Under the pieces are notes generated by a model. That model did not search any database, was not told the DNA's origin, and saw nothing but the letters and a program-made list of their open reading frames with translations. A DNA stretch of 64,000 nt from Corythucha ciliata (taxonomy: Eukaryota > Arthropoda > Insecta > Hemiptera > Tingidae), in assembly GCA_038030265.1 (NCBI GenBank), contig CM075940.1, positions 1,922,001-1,986,000 on the forward strand. The letters are read 5' to 3'. The position numbers and the translations under genes were made by a program. Position 1 is the first letter of the stretch. Each line of letters starts with the position of its first letter. Positions 26,244 to 38,689 of the stretch are shown piece by piece.

Positions 26244-27861
26244 TTTACCTCCGCTACATCGCCCATCTAGTTCTCTTCGGAGAATAGAATAACAATGATT
26301 TATGTTTTATCCTTTTCCCTGCCCTTATCTTCCGAATAATTCCCACACCTTGATTTTTGTCTATTCTCTCCGGTGATATCTATCATCCACATCGTTGCCC
26401 CGTCTCTGAAAAAATCAAACTTTTCTTTGTTTTTAATAATAAACTAGCTTGACTAATAATCATCTTGCACCGTCCAATGAAGTGAGGCAGGTAACTGTGC
26501 CTCATGTCGAGTGACACAAAATATAGTAAGACAAGGACAGAGTACGCATTCGTGACGTCACGCGGGAACCAAAATGTCCTATCTTTATTAATTAAAAAAA
26601 ATGTTTCTAGCACGATTTATTTTTTTTTTACATGTTTTAATATTCATATATCTATGTGTTCGACCAGTAAAAAATACTTTTGAAAAATGTGAAACTTCCT
26701 CATTTCGACGAAATTCTCATGATACCCGTGGGTGAGCCGGTGGATGGCCTCATCTCGTTTCACATGTGTTTCACCTTTCTATTACAAACCCCTGTTATGG
26801 GTAAATATTGAGGTGTAGTACAAGATATGTGTAACATGTGATTGTGTAAATAACAATTTTTTTTTTTTTTTTTTAATGGCCACAAATCACGTAAAATGCG
26901 GCAGGCTCACGGACCCGGAGGCCAGCGTCATGGTCGGTAGTGCATTTTTATTTTTCCGCTGTTTGAGGTAGTTGGGAGGTAGACATACCAAAAGTCCCCG
27001 GACGTCCGATGGGAGTGGGATGCGGGGGCCGCCGAGAGGGTCAATTTTTTGTGTGTGTTCCCCAGGTATCTATTTGCACCAAAACAAGTGACCTCACCGG
27101 TGGTCGTCAGCAGCCGCTCACATTGGACGTCCGGGGGCTTTTATATTCTGTCCACTTGGTAGTGGACTCTCGAACGTCTTGCATCTTGTCGATACCAACC
27201 AGTCGTTCGACGAGTCCGAGTGTCTTCGAACATTTGAGATCTGCCACTCTTTCGAATATTAGAATCCCAAAATGTAATACTGAATTTTATAGGCGCAACG
27301 CTTACAATCAAGCACTTATTTTTTCCTACAATAACTGTCTGAACATTGCACAGCACGCACCTCACTCGCTAGCTGAAGCTACAAGAAATTAATTGATTTG
27401 TGTAACTTATTACTTAGTACTCACCACTGTTTTATTAAATTTTGTATAGTATTTTCACCTAATTGGTTTATGTAGATTGTTTTTTTTAAGCTCTTGACCG
27501 TCTGTTCAACCAACTCTGCCCTATTGCACAAGTTCCTTGAACTTCTAATAGGGCTGGTGATGTCACTTTTATTATTATTGTAAATTGGAGTTTTCCTTTT
27601 ATTTATTTATTTTTCCAAAATAAAACTTACTTACTTACATCGATTTGTTCACTCCCACCAAACATATTTGACGAATTTTTCAAAAAAAAACTATGGTTAC
27701 GTATACATATACTCTTCACAGTGATCATTTGATCCAAAATTATTCCCGGTGCTCCATTTTTGGGGAAGCTCATTCCACTAAATTCAAGGCCGGGCGAGAG
27801 TCCATCACTAACTGGACAGACTGTAGTATGTTTGCCTCCCAACTATCCCAAACACCGTGTA
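26244..27861. other. Unassigned sequence with one short inverted-repeat unit
   Basis: No gene recognised. T-runs near 26860. 26990-27007 and 27125-27142 are inverted repeats matching at 17 of 18 positions (AAAAGTCCCCGGACGTCC), giving a 153-bp unit without a clear duplication. AATAAAACTTACTTACTTACA near 27620-27640 looks like the tail of a non-LTR element. Confidence 0.35.
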
Positions 27862-28169
27862 TGGCCCGATAGCGTCAACAAATCCTTGAGGAAACTGCTT
27901 GTTATCCACAACACTTAGGGTTTTACAAACATGTCCTCGGGGTTTTAGTATAAAACCCGGGGGATTCTATAGTCAGGGGGACCCCCCCTCCTCGGCCTGG
28001 GAGCCTCGCGACCAGCCCTCGCGCCAGCTCGTGTACACGCTACCGCAAGCCGTCGGGCCTGGGGAAAGGTGAGTCAGACTGTAAATAAATAACATGTGCA
28101 TCTCGGGGTAGATGTACCTCTTTGTTACTATTTGCCGACTCCCTGAACCCAGACTTATACGGTGGTACA
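27862..28169 (+). repeat. G1-family LTR, 5'-truncated
   Basis: Shares GTTATCCACAACACTTAGGG, TATAAAACCCGGGGG, the CGCTACCGCAAGCC block and GGTGAGTC (28068-28075) with the other G1 LTRs. Ends GGTACA before TTGGTTGCAGCGG, a candidate primer-binding site. The first ~130 bp are missing. Confidence 0.7.
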
Positions 28170-28380
28170 TTGGTTGCAGCGGTGGTCGGTTGGTCCAGGT
28201 TTCGTCCCTCCCGAGCAGTATTACATCACGTTTAAAGAGAGGAATTGTTGTTGCGATTTTAGTTCTTACATTTACTTCTTACTCACTAGCGAGTTTTCTA
28301 TTTTTTCCGCGTTGGTTTTCTTTCCCCCGTCTGTTTTGTTTTTTTTTGGTCTCGAATAAATTTTACCTACTTATTAAAAT

Positions 28381-29340
28381 GAACATTCAAGAGTTCGCCG
28401 AAAGCACGGCTAAATGTTTAGAAGAATCGAAAGAGCAACTCCGACGGGTCGAGCGTAGGGCTGAGTTGGCGGGAAACGGTGTTGCCTCTATGTGTAAGGT
28501 GATTTCCACTTTGAGGCGAGAGCAGGCCTCCACGCGGACTGAAAATACGTCGTTAAGGGCAGAGTACTCCACGCTGGAGAGCAAAGTCCTTGCGGACATG
28601 GGGCGGTGCGTGCAGGACATACAGGCCCTTCAAGCGGGGCAGGCCGCATGATTACGGTGGTCCAGAATTGGACGACGCGTGAGCGCGAGAGACAGGAGGT
28701 GGCCCTCGAGGTAATTGGGCGAAGGGGGCAGGAAATAGTGGACCGCGCGGCGGTCGTAGTGGTACGTTTGCAGGCAACGGTGGACGATGCCCTCGGTCGG
28801 GTGGCGAGGGTGGAGGATAAGGTAGAGGAGTTGGAGTTGTCGGTCGCGGAGGCGAGGAGCCTAACGACTCGGGTTCTTTCGGGGGGGGGGGGGGGCGTTA
28901 GCCGTATTGAACCCGTGTTATTGCAGGCCTCCGATGATCTTTTTGGAGAAAACACAGATTTTCCTCCCCTTCCGTCACCCCTCGGTGAGGAAGTTCACCC
29001 ACCTCGGCCGAATGTCTCTCGGGTAGTTCACGACTGCGTCCCAACGGATGGACGGCCGTCATGCGCGCCACGGGGGGAAGAAGACCGGAATTCGACGGGA
29101 TTTTTGTTTATGGTGGCTCGGGATCTGCCCTCGTTCACGGCGGGTTCGAGCGACATGGTGGTTGACGAGTTTATCTCGCAACTTCAGTGGCGGGCGGACC
29201 TGGCTGGGGGCGAGGAAAGGCCCTGGGTGGAACTCGCGGTTAGAAAATTGTCAGGGCGTGCGAGGGATTTTTATGTAATTTTTATGACCGTCTCCTAAAA
29301 CCCTTGAACAACTAGGGAGAATTCTCAAGGAGCTGTATTG
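28381..29340 (+). pseudogene. G1 gag, first part
   Basis: MNIQEFAESTAKCLEESKEQ onward is closely similar to the gag at 50382. A coiled-coil N-terminus runs in one frame to 28651. After a frame change (from 28606) the middle part continues to FISQLQWRADLAGGEERPWV and LSGRARDFY near 29280, the start of the Gag domain core. The frame then hits TAA at 29296 and is interrupted by an insertion near 29344. The rest of gag continues at 30428. Confidence 0.72.
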
Positions 29341-29343
29341 GAA

Positions 29344-30427
29344 CATTTTACCCCATTTAAATTTCCTCTTCTGAGATGGGACAAAATTAGGTTGTAAACA
29401 GGCAATGAGGATTAAGCCCAAAGATTCCTTTCATTAATATGAACAAAAATATCATTTAAATCCCAGCCTTCCTTCCTCTTGGCGAAGAGCCGATCAAAGA
29501 GGAATGAAGAGTACCCCCCCCCCTTCCTATCGTCATCAAACAATAAAAGTTCTTTTAGAGCAGGCGTCTTTCCCCACCTCATAGGAAAATCATAGAAAAT
29601 TAATCGGTGGGAGAAACAATTTAAAAACCCTGGAAAATCCCTTCTCGAGGCTTTTTTGGGCTCCCAGCGATACTGCATTCGATTCCCACGCTACCGATTT
29701 GAAAATCTGTTGTTGAGTTTCAAAAGTTACTTCGGACTTCAAATCTTTTAAATAAACGAGTTTCACATTCTGCAAGCTGCTTTACGAAAAAGGTCGGTAC
29801 AGCCTTCTTATATTGACACACGAACTTTTCCCCATTTTTATTGGGGACCCTTCAGGTTCCTTTTCGATAAAGATTTTTCGTTAAAAATTAATTTTGCTAA
29901 CTACTTTCAAACAGTAAAATTTGAGTTCGTTAACTATTCCCCAATCGTTTCAATCTACCGTAAAATTGATAATTCGTTAAATTAAATATCCTCTTTGGAA
30001 TAAATATAAGTAAAGTCGTTTTATTGTTTTTAAAAATTGATTCTTGTAAAGTATCCGCATTTATCCTCATTGTCTGTAGCATTTGATATAAATCTCTTTC
30101 TAAAATTAACTTCAACATTCACGCACACTTTATATTTATAATTGTAATGTTTTGAAAAAAAAATAACGAGTCTTGTTTTCTATCTTTAAAGCAACGAAAC
30201 CCTCTCGATTCTAGCGAAGCGAGTAAACGTTACTTTTGTAAATTGAATAAATAAAAGTAAACTTTTCCGATCATTTAAAATATTGTTTAAAGTATTGTTG
30301 TTTAAAAATCTAAAATCTAATAACCTAAAATATCAAATAAATAATTCAAATTAAGTACCCTCAAAAGTCTTCACCACTCCTTTAATATAAAAATCCCTTT
30401 CCCTATTATAATTTTCACCCTAGACAG
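29344..30427. mobile_element. Non-autonomous hAT-related insertion in G1 gag
   Basis: AT-rich block that separates the two halves of gag. Its right 750 bp (29680-30427) match 36268-37022, where the same sequence leads directly into a hAT transposase pseudogene. It therefore looks like an internally deleted relative of that element. Exact ends and duplications are not clear. Confidence 0.5.
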
Positions 30428-31010
30428 AGCGTTTCGAAAAATCAAATATTGCCGTCGGGGTGGCGCGGCTGGGGGCGGCCGAAAGCGTAGAAGAATTTAC
30501 GGGGCGCTTTACCAAGCTTCTGCGGGTGGCGGGATTATCGGAAGGGTCGGGTCTGACGCCATGGCGCTGTCGTTTATTTTTATGGCGTTACGGCCTGATC
30601 CCGGAGATAAGCTTGTCGCCGTTGGCGACAACGCTTATCCGCTGGCGTCACGAGTTTTGCGCTTATCCGTTGGCGTCACGAGTTTTGCGCTTATCCGTTG
30701 GCGTCATGAGTTTTGCGGGGGCGAAGCAAGTTGTGAGGAGAGTGGCGGAGAGTGAGATGTTCCGCCAGAACGCGGCGTTACCCTCGGCGGCAGTTTTGGC
30801 GGTGGCCGAGGGGGGCGATGAGGCCGTTGGAATGGGACCCTCAGTGGAGAGGGTAGTAGCAGAGAAGGCTAGATGGTCGTTAGTAGGGGAGAATAGGCCA
30901 GCTGTACAGGGAAGGTGTTTCCGGTGAGGTAAGAAGGGGCACTTCGCGAGACTTTGCCGGGAGAAGTTGGTCGCCTGTCAGATGTGCCAGAAGAGCACCC
31001 AAGTAGCTCT
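30428..31010 (+). pseudogene. G1 gag, second part with zinc knuckle
   Basis: Resumes gag: FRKIKYC, then ARLGAAESVEEFTGRFTKLL and, near 30915-31000, a knuckle with CxxC-type spacing (CFR*GKKGHFARLC then CQMCQ) interrupted by TGA at 30925. A 28-bp unit CTTATCCGTTGGCGTCACGAGTTTTGCG-type is repeated about three times at 30624-30715, inflating the frame. Not functional. Confidence 0.6.
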
Positions 31011-31039
31011 ATCGGTTTTCTTTTCGCTATTATAAGATA

Positions 31040-31590
31040 GCTTTTGGGTTGTTTTAAGAGGGATTATGGTTACCGCCTTGCGTATCGGCTAAGGTAGCAG
31101 GAGAAGATTTATTGTTGGCGGAGGCTGTATTGACAGTCGAGATTTTGAAAGAAAACGGAGAAAAAGAAAAAGAATTCATTTGCGAACTTGGCGTAACTAT
31201 TTTTATTGGGTCAGATTTCACTTTCATTTAAACGGTTGTTTTGTTTTCTCACTAATTTCTGCCGTCACCTTTTCATTTATGTTTTTTAGGGAGCTCTTCC
31301 ATGTTTAGTAGGAATTTGCTGACACTTCATTCCGTTCGCAGCATTATACCACATTTAAAAAGAGGAACATTATTTTCGCTTTCCTACCGACGATTTTATT
31401 TCTTGCGTCATAGGTCATAGATCGCTCGCACGTTTTCTTTTCTTCTTTTTTTTTCTCGTGTAATTAATTGCCGGAACAATGAATATTCAGGAGTTGACCG
31501 AAAGCACAGCCAAATGTCGGGACCAGGCTATGGCAGCCTTGGTCGTCATGTTGATGAGGTCAAAGGAACGGAACGCTCGGGTCCTCAGGT
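31040..31590 (+). pseudogene. G1 leader and gag start (second copy)
   Basis: Corresponds to 49795-50420 of the better G1 copy: leader with GCCGCCTTGCGT..., GGAGCTCTTCCATGTT and ATG at 31479 starting MNIQELTESTAKC. It breaks off after about 35 codons. It joins the zinc-knuckle region of the previous copy directly, so two copies have recombined or one inserted in the other. Confidence 0.55.
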
Positions 31591-31617
31591 AGCAACAGTT
31601 AGGGAAGTGCGCGGGGT

Positions 31618-32430
31618 ACTTATTATCCACAACTCTTAGGGTTTTCAGAAACATGGCCCTGGGATTTATTATAAAACCCGGGGGATTCTCTAGTTGGGGG
31701 AGTTCACAGAGTCCTATGTGAAGACGAATAGCGAAGCCCTTGGGGGGAAACCGAGCCTCTGCGATCTGCCCGTGCGCCGCCGCTCGCCCACGCTACCACA
31801 AGTCCGTCGGGTCCGAAAGGAGGTGAGTCTTATCTCGGGTTGTAGATTCAACATTATACTTTGTAAACATGTCCTCTGTCGCGCCGCTAAGGCCGCTCAC
31901 TCAAACCCACACACTTTAACCGACTTCCCGGAGTCTCCCTGAATCGAGGTCTGGTCGGGCTTTACACGCTATCTTGTGTTCACGTTACCACGAACCCGTC
32001 AGGCGAGGGAAAAGGTCAGTCGAGTCTTCAATAGTTATGCACAACGAGGAGTAAGGGAACCTCTTTTGAGAACTCTTCCTTTGTTCTTATATGAACCCCA
32101 GACTTACTACTTTACAACGCTAAATGAAACCTGCCTGAAACGACAGGGTGCAAACTCCACGCCCAAGGGAGTCTACGTAGACGCCAGGGTAATTTGCCGC
32201 AGGGTAAAAAGGGCGTTATGTTATGTGAGTGTACTATAGAAAGAAGGAGCTCAATCCGGGGAATATTTCGCCGCTCGGTGAGTGAACGCGGCGAGTTTAG
32301 GGACGAGGGTGGGGGGGGGGAGAGAATGGTCTGGTAGCGTCAACAAGTCCTTGAGGAAACTGCTTATTACCTACAACATTAAGGGTTCTTAGAAACATGG
32401 TCCCGGGATTTATGACAAAACCCAGGGTTT
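31618..32430 (+). repeat. Cluster of partial G1 LTRs
   Basis: 31618-31965 is an LTR lacking its start and ending CTTTACA, with TATAAAACCCGG and GGTGAGTC. 31966-32136 has R/U5-like blocks (GTTACCACGAACCCGTCAGG). 32199-32430 has the LTR 5' half: GGGCGTTATG, GGAGCTC, CCGCTCGGTGA and GCGTCAACAAGTCC. They look like fragments left by recombination. Confidence 0.55.
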
Positions 32431-32959
32431 GTCAATACTATCCTTGGAATGGGAGAATAATTCGACCCATTGCCCGGTTAGAATTTGACAGATGGGTGCT
32501 GCCCGGTTGATACCCCACGGATGGGCGTTGAGAGACATCAGGGTCAAAGCGACTTTCCTTCTTCTCGATATAGGTGCACGGCGTCAATCCGGTGCGTGCG
32601 GAGTTCCGGCCCGACGGCGGCATCGCTTAACAAATGTTCGTGATTTGGTTTCATTCATTCAATTTTTCCATTGGAATGTAAAGTTAGTAAAATGTTCTCG
32701 ACTGGTTTACTACTTGTTAGCCAATTAGACGCAGAGGTACGTTTCATTTTTTTAAGTGAATTGTCACCTGCCACAAGGAATTGATTCTTCCTGTGCTCAT
32801 AAAGGTTGAAGCAGTGGGGTAAGCCCATTCATTTTTTTAAAAACCGTAAATCCGTTTTTTCGCGAGCTGGTGATCGTAGTTTAGGACTTCGGGAGTGTCA
32901 CCTGCCTACAGACAGGGCATCACTGTCGAGAGTTTTACCATCAGATCCTAATCTGGTGG
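32431..32959. other. Unassigned sequence
   Basis: No family motif recognised in the short open frames. Confidence 0.25.
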
Positions 32960-33065
32960 TTGGACAGAAATCACATTTATCCAAATATTTTCTGGCCAAA
33001 TGCCGGCTGTGCATTCCGGTACCGAGCGAAAGAGTTTTCAGCAAAGCCGGAGTCAATGATTGAAA
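32960..33065 (+). pseudogene. hAT C-terminal dimerisation domain remnant
   Basis: The frame reads YFLAKCRLCIPVPSERVFSKAG, a clear match in pattern to the hAT dimerisation signature (LA.....IP.PSERVFSxAG). A TGA follows at once. The upstream frame does not show the rest of a transposase. Confidence 0.65.
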
Positions 33066-35369
33066 AGTAAGTACTCACAGGGGTACAGTAAGTTTACTAA
33101 ACAGGGTTGTTCAGTTGAACAAACCTGAAATAGAGAATACCGTTCAAGCCATGATAGTCATGTTTCCAAAGTCCAAGTTGGCCACAGATTAATGGCTTTA
33201 TTGAGATAAAAGTACAATTCAATTGCTATCAATAGCCGCTTTTAATGTTGATAACGTTTAAAATAATATTAATAACATTATGTGACAGTCCCTCGCAACA
33301 CACACGGTGATCTAGAAACAGAATTAGGGTTCATATTTTTGCCACTGGCTACAGCCAGTCTACGGGCCGAGTGGAATCATCAACTCACAGATAGACCCGT
33401 TATGAAGTCTTCAACGAATTTTTCAGAAAATGCGAAGTAGAATAAATTGTTAAGGAGACCAAAGAGTACGCAGAATACTCAAGAGAATCGCAAGGTAGCA
33501 CAAGCGCATTTACGTTCGAGAAAATTAATTTACGGTACCACAATGAATCAAAATAAATTGGTTGTGCAGATCTTTAACCTTACTACCTGGCTGCTGAACC
33601 TCAATAATAATTCTGTCTTGCCTATGTTGCTCGTAATACAAGGTGTACAATAACGAGACGCTCGCAGAAAAACCTGAGCTTCGACATGTCATTTAGGACC
33701 AAAATGACTGTAACGTTTTTTGAAATTCCTTTTCGTTTTCTCAGAATCAGCCATTTTCTGGTGTTTTTGACTTGTCGCTACTTTCATCGAAATATGTTTG
33801 TTCCATTGGTCCAACACCCAAATGGGGAGCTCATTCGAAAGAGCACGAAATTTCCTTTCAGAGCAGCCCATTGTCATCATGATGAAATCGCAGCTACTTG
33901 TCATAAAAGGCGCAATCAGGAACAAACTTCATTTTCCAAACATTGAAACACTTTCGGACAACGTTCAACGTCTTTCAGGTTTTTTAAATTGTCGAACTTC
34001 AAAAAATGTTGCATAGTGAAATTGGTCCCAAATGACGTCGGTTTTTCTCTGAGTATGCCCGCGTTGTTAATATTATTGACTAAAATTGAGCAAATTTCTG
34101 TGAATAAAGGCCTTCTTCTACTACTACTGCAACTAGCGTAGAGCGAAAGAGAAAGAAGAAAAAGAAAAGTAAGAAGAAACCCACGGGTATTCGATTCACT
34201 AAAAAGTACATGTTCATGACTGAATCGGTTCACTCGACGCATTACGCGTTAAATTTTCCCGCAATTTAATAAACCTGACAAATTAATAAACCTTAATTTT
34301 TTCAATAACATACTAGTCTAAAGCAACGTTTTGTTTTTGGTTTTTTTTTGTTTTGTTTTTTTCTTTCTTTTTTTTTCTTTCTTTCTTTTTTTACTTTCTC
34401 GCAGATGTGTAAATTTAGCCCTAGGATGTGGATTGGAGGAACCGAGTATGATTCGAACTCAAGGGTTTGCGGCGGTTTCCCGCTCGCCAGGGACCCAAGA
34501 CGCAATCGGCTTAGCTTCGACGGCTTACGGGCCTGTTTGGGCCGCGCCAGAGGCCTGTGAATTTTGCTCACAGCGTCTTTCGAATTAAGACATTTCTTCA
34601 CCACCCTCACTTTTTTTTAATGGGCGATACACGAAAATTCCAAATAACTTCATTGAACGAGTATCATTTTTGGGAGGAAATAATAAGTAATATGTAACTA
34701 TCACTGCAAGACTATTTCACTTAGCTTTCTTTTTCAACATCTCCTCTCTCAAAGTTGCTTTCATTTAATTTATTGAATTTAATAAAGCTTCCATGAATTT
34801 TGAGCGACACTAATGACAAGCAGAATTTATGGGCAACCAGGTTGAAAGAACTGGACTTACAACCAAAAACATTCACAATTCCCTAAAAAGTATTCATTTT
34901 CATATCATTTTTGCTTTACTTCTTTTTTTACGTTTACAACGTTTAAAACACGTCCGTGACAATCACTAGCGTTACTGGAGCACTCTGCGATACTCAAAAA
35001 CCAATCCATCGTTCCGAAAAGCATTTATCATTCGACAACGCTATTGAAATCCAATTCCACTTGATGAAATGAAGACGTTATGACGAGTTAAAGAGTTTGA
35101 TTTTCGAAGTAACTGCTCCAAGTATGAGCACATGACATTTGACGAAGCTCTCTGTCTTATACACTTATTAAATCTTCCGAATAATAAGGAGACTTTTGAA
35201 CATTCTCAAAGACGTTGCTCCGCTCACTCCCTGTTGAGTCCCACCTTCTTCCCTAATTGCCTTCCTGAGTGCGGTCCTAATTGGATCCCAACGTTTGGAA
35301 GCCACGCACTCCTTTGGGAACCTGAGCGTAATATGTATTGGGATAGTTTTTCAATACAGCTTTGTCACT
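33066..35369. other. Unassigned sequence
   Basis: No gene supported. T-rich tract at 34330-34400. GATTCGAACTC near 34448 resembles a Pol III B box on the minus strand but lacks a good A box. AT-rich 34600-35100. Confidence 0.25.
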
Positions 35370-36062
35370 CAACTCTTCTGTCGCGCCACGACGGACGATG
35401 TACGCTCTGGATTGACTTCCCGACTGCTCCCTGAATCGAATAGATCAGAGAGGTCGGGCGTTACAGCTGGTGCCAGTGGGTTTTTTTAATTGTTTAGTCC
35501 TTATTAAAGTTGGGGCCCCGGGGCCGAGACGAAAAGAGAGGAGGGAGCATAAGTTGAAAAAGGTGACGCCGATTTTCGCCATATTGGTGGTCCCTCGGCC
35601 TTAATATTTAAGATATAGATAACAGAGCAGCAGTCGTGATGTATGTTAAGCTATAGAGAAAAGGAGCTCGGTCCGGGAAATTGTTCACCGCTCGGTGAAT
35701 GAACCCGGCGAGCTCAGGGACGAGCGGGAGAGAATGACCCGATAGCGTCAACAAATCCTTGAGGAAACTGCTTGTTATCCACAACACTTAGGGTTTTACA
35801 AACATGTCCTCGGGGGTTTAGTATAAAAACCCAGGGGGGACAGAGTCGAGGGGACAGCTTAGAGTCAGGGGCGCACATCCGTGCAGGGGGGGCCGAAGCC
35901 TCGCGACCAGCCCTCGCGCCAGCTCGTTTACACGCTACCGCAGGCCGTCGGGCCTGGGGAAAGGTGAGTCAGACTGTAAATAATAAATGTACATTACGGG
36001 GTAAAGGTACCTCTTTGTTACTCTTTGTCGACTCCCTGAACCCAGACCCATGCGGCGGTACA
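35370..36062 (+). repeat. Two G1 LTR copies (end fragment and long copy)
   Basis: 35370-35464 ends GGGCGTTACA, followed by GCTGGTGCCAGTGGG, which looks like a primer-binding site. 35640-36062 is a longer LTR with the GGAGCTCGGTCCGGG...CACCGCTCGGTGAATGAACCCGGCGAGCTC cruciform, GTATAAAAACCC, GGTGAGTC at 35963-35970 and a GGTACA end. No gag follows the second. Confidence 0.62.
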
Positions 36063-36267
36063 GTTGATTGTGAACTTCTCTTTTCCACTTTGAGCAAGAC
36101 CCTACGGGTGAGAGGGTCAGTGCTTCGCTTCGTGGGAAATTTTCCCTTTTGCGGGAAATTAAGGGGCGTCGTGGGGAAAAAAAGGGAAAACACTTTTGTG
36201 GGAAATAATTCCCACAGAAACTCTTCAAAATGATTTCAACAAACTTTGAATTTTATTCTCCACTATA

Positions 36268-37022
36268 AAGTAAATAATTCCCGCTACCGATTTTAAAATC
36301 TGTTGTTGAGTTTCAAAAATTACTTCTGACTTCAAATCTTTCAAATAAACGAGTTTCACATTCTGCAAGCTGCTTTACGAAAAAGGTCGGTACAGCCTTC
36401 TTATTAAGACACACAAACTTTTCCCCATTTTTATTCGGGACCCTTCAGATTCCTTTTCGATAAAGATTTTTCGTTAAAAATTAATTTTGCTAACTACTTT
36501 CAAACAGTAAAATTTGAGTTCGTTAACTATTCCCCAATCGTTTCAATCTACCGTAAAATTGATAATTAGTTAAATTAAATATCCTCTTTGGAATAAAAAT
36601 AAGTAAAGACATTTTATTGTTTTTAAAAATTGATTCTTGTAAAATCACCGCGTTATCCTCATTGTCTGTAGCATTTGATATAAATTTCTTTCTAAAATTA
36701 ACTTCAACATTCACGCACACACTTTATATTTATAATTGTAAGATTTTGAAAAAATAACGAGTCTTGTTCACAAGCGTTAAACCAACGAAACCCTCTCGAT
36801 TTTAGCCAAGCGAGTAAACGTTCCTTTTGTAAATTTAATAAATAAAAGTAAACCTTTTCCGATCATTTAAAATATTGTTTCAAGTATTGTTGTTTAAAAA
36901 TCAAAAATATAATAATTTAAAATATTAAATAAAATAATTCAAACTATTCCATCCTCGAAAGTCTTCACCAAACCTTTAATTGATAAATCCTTCCCATATA
37001 CTTTCTTTTTCCACCCTAGACA
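36268..37022. repeat. Second copy of the hAT-related repeat
   Basis: Matches 29680-30427 over about 750 bp with small indels, ending at CCCTAGACAG in both. Here it leads into a hAT transposase remnant, so it is probably the 5' part of that transposon. Confidence 0.65.
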
Positions 37023-37029
37023 GTATGCC

Positions 37030-38081
37030 ACATACATTTAAAGGCTGGAAAAAGTGAACTCCAGAAACACAAAAATGGGGCCAAGCATAAGAGTCGGATG
37101 CAGAATTTTTACGCTCAATCCAAATCAGTACAATCAATGAGTAATTTTGTTCGGTTAAACAAAAAGATAGGTGACTTGGAATCTGCGGTGTGCGCATTCA
37201 TTGTAGAGAACAATTTGCCTATTAGCATGGTTGAAAAATTTGTCCCTTTTTTGAAATCTCTACCCGACCATGATACTGTTCGCCAGATCACCCTTTGTAA
37301 ACAAAAAGCCACAAATGTAATTAGAGAGGGTTTAAGGGGACATTTTAGTCAACTCCTTTGCGATGAGCTGAAAAAACATTTCTACTCAATTTCATTGACG
37401 AAACCACGGACAAATCTTGTGAAAAACAATTAGCCATGGGCGTCGCATATTTCGACGCTAAAAAATTCAAATATATGACTGATGTGATTGATATAGTAAC
37501 CTGCCCTGACGGCACATCAAATGCAATTTATCATAAGTTAATGGATACTCTCAAGTTAAATGGTATCGACACGTCGAAATGGATAGCATTTTGCTCAGAT
37601 ACAACGAATGCAATGAAAGCACGTTTTCTTTTCGATGATGAGCTATACGAAGATTGTAAATTTCTGATACCTAATAATGTAATGATAAGGGAACCAGATT
37701 CATTAGTTGAAATTGCAAAAAAATACCAAGCCAGATCAATTATTTAAAATAGAAAATGATAGGCGATCTCTTGGAATTGAGATAGACTCAGCGGATCGCG
37801 ATGTAATAGGTTTCTGGCAAAACGTATGCAGAATAAAAAATCACGATGGCCAACTGAAGTATGGAGCTATTTTAGAGTTCGTGTCTTACTTATTTGCTTT
37901 GCCTTTTTCAAACGCCGAAATAGAACGAGTATTTAGTTCTCTTGGAAATGTCAAAACCAAGCTCAGAAACTCCTTGCATGTAGAAACCCTTTCTGGCATT
38001 ATATGCTCTAAAGAGGGGATGAAAAGGACAGAGACAACTGCAGTGAATATTTTAAATGGACAGTTACCTCGTTTAAATTAG
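37030..38081 (+). pseudogene. hAT transposase pseudogene
   Basis: Pieces in several frames: an N-terminal part with SKSVQSMSNFVRLNKKIGDL, then IDETTDKSCEKQLAMGVAYF near 37395-37455 and KWIAFCSDTTNAM near 37576-37614. The C-terminal dimerisation domain LPFSNAEIERVFSSLGNVKTKLRNSL lies near 37900-37975. The middle of the catalytic region is missing between 37690 and 37770, where two pieces are joined out of frame. Transposition by this copy is not possible. Confidence 0.75.
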
Positions 38082-38539
38082 AAGTCCAACCACACTGCTC
38101 AAGAGACAAAGTTGGATAAAACTAAAGATAATAATTAAAAACAAGACTGTATTTCATTATGTACGACTGAGATTTATGTTCCTGTATGTTACCATTGTTA
38201 CCTTTTTGTAACCAAGTACTTGTTTGTTACCAATATAAAAATGTATACATGTAGAATTATGTTCATATTCTACTGATATGTATGTTCCTTTAAGTTTGTT
38301 GTGTTACCAATTTTATTGTGATTACGATTTCTATGCCCTTAAATTCTGTTGTTTCTTACCTAATTGAAAATTTATTCCGTTTTGAAATTTGAATTTTCAT
38401 TGTACTCTTTTGTTATCGCTATTTCGAGTGTTTAATTTTTTGTTGCTTTTAATTTTGTTCTTTTACACAAATTCAAAACATCGTTCGTTTTTGATTTCTC
38501 AAGCATTTGTTTTATATTTGAAAACAAAGTTTTTGAAAT
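38082..38539. other. AT-rich 3' flank of the hAT pseudogene
   Basis: No gene. Repeated GTTACC motifs near 38188-38240 (TGTTACCATTGTTACC) are the only visible structure. Confidence 0.3.
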
Positions 38540-38689
38540 TTGATGTTCCCATTTACCTGTTTTACTTTCATTAACAAATCATTAACCACCGCTTATTGGA
38601 GTAAAAAGAAATCCCCTTTGTTGACCACCAGTTTCCGGCGAACGAATAAAATCAGCCATTCGATTCACTCGGATTGTTCTCTTCCCATG

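Noticed and set aside
34430..34500. B-box-like GATTCGAACTC suggesting a tRNA or SINE
   Set aside because: No A box at suitable spacing, no foldable arms and no terminator placed correctly.
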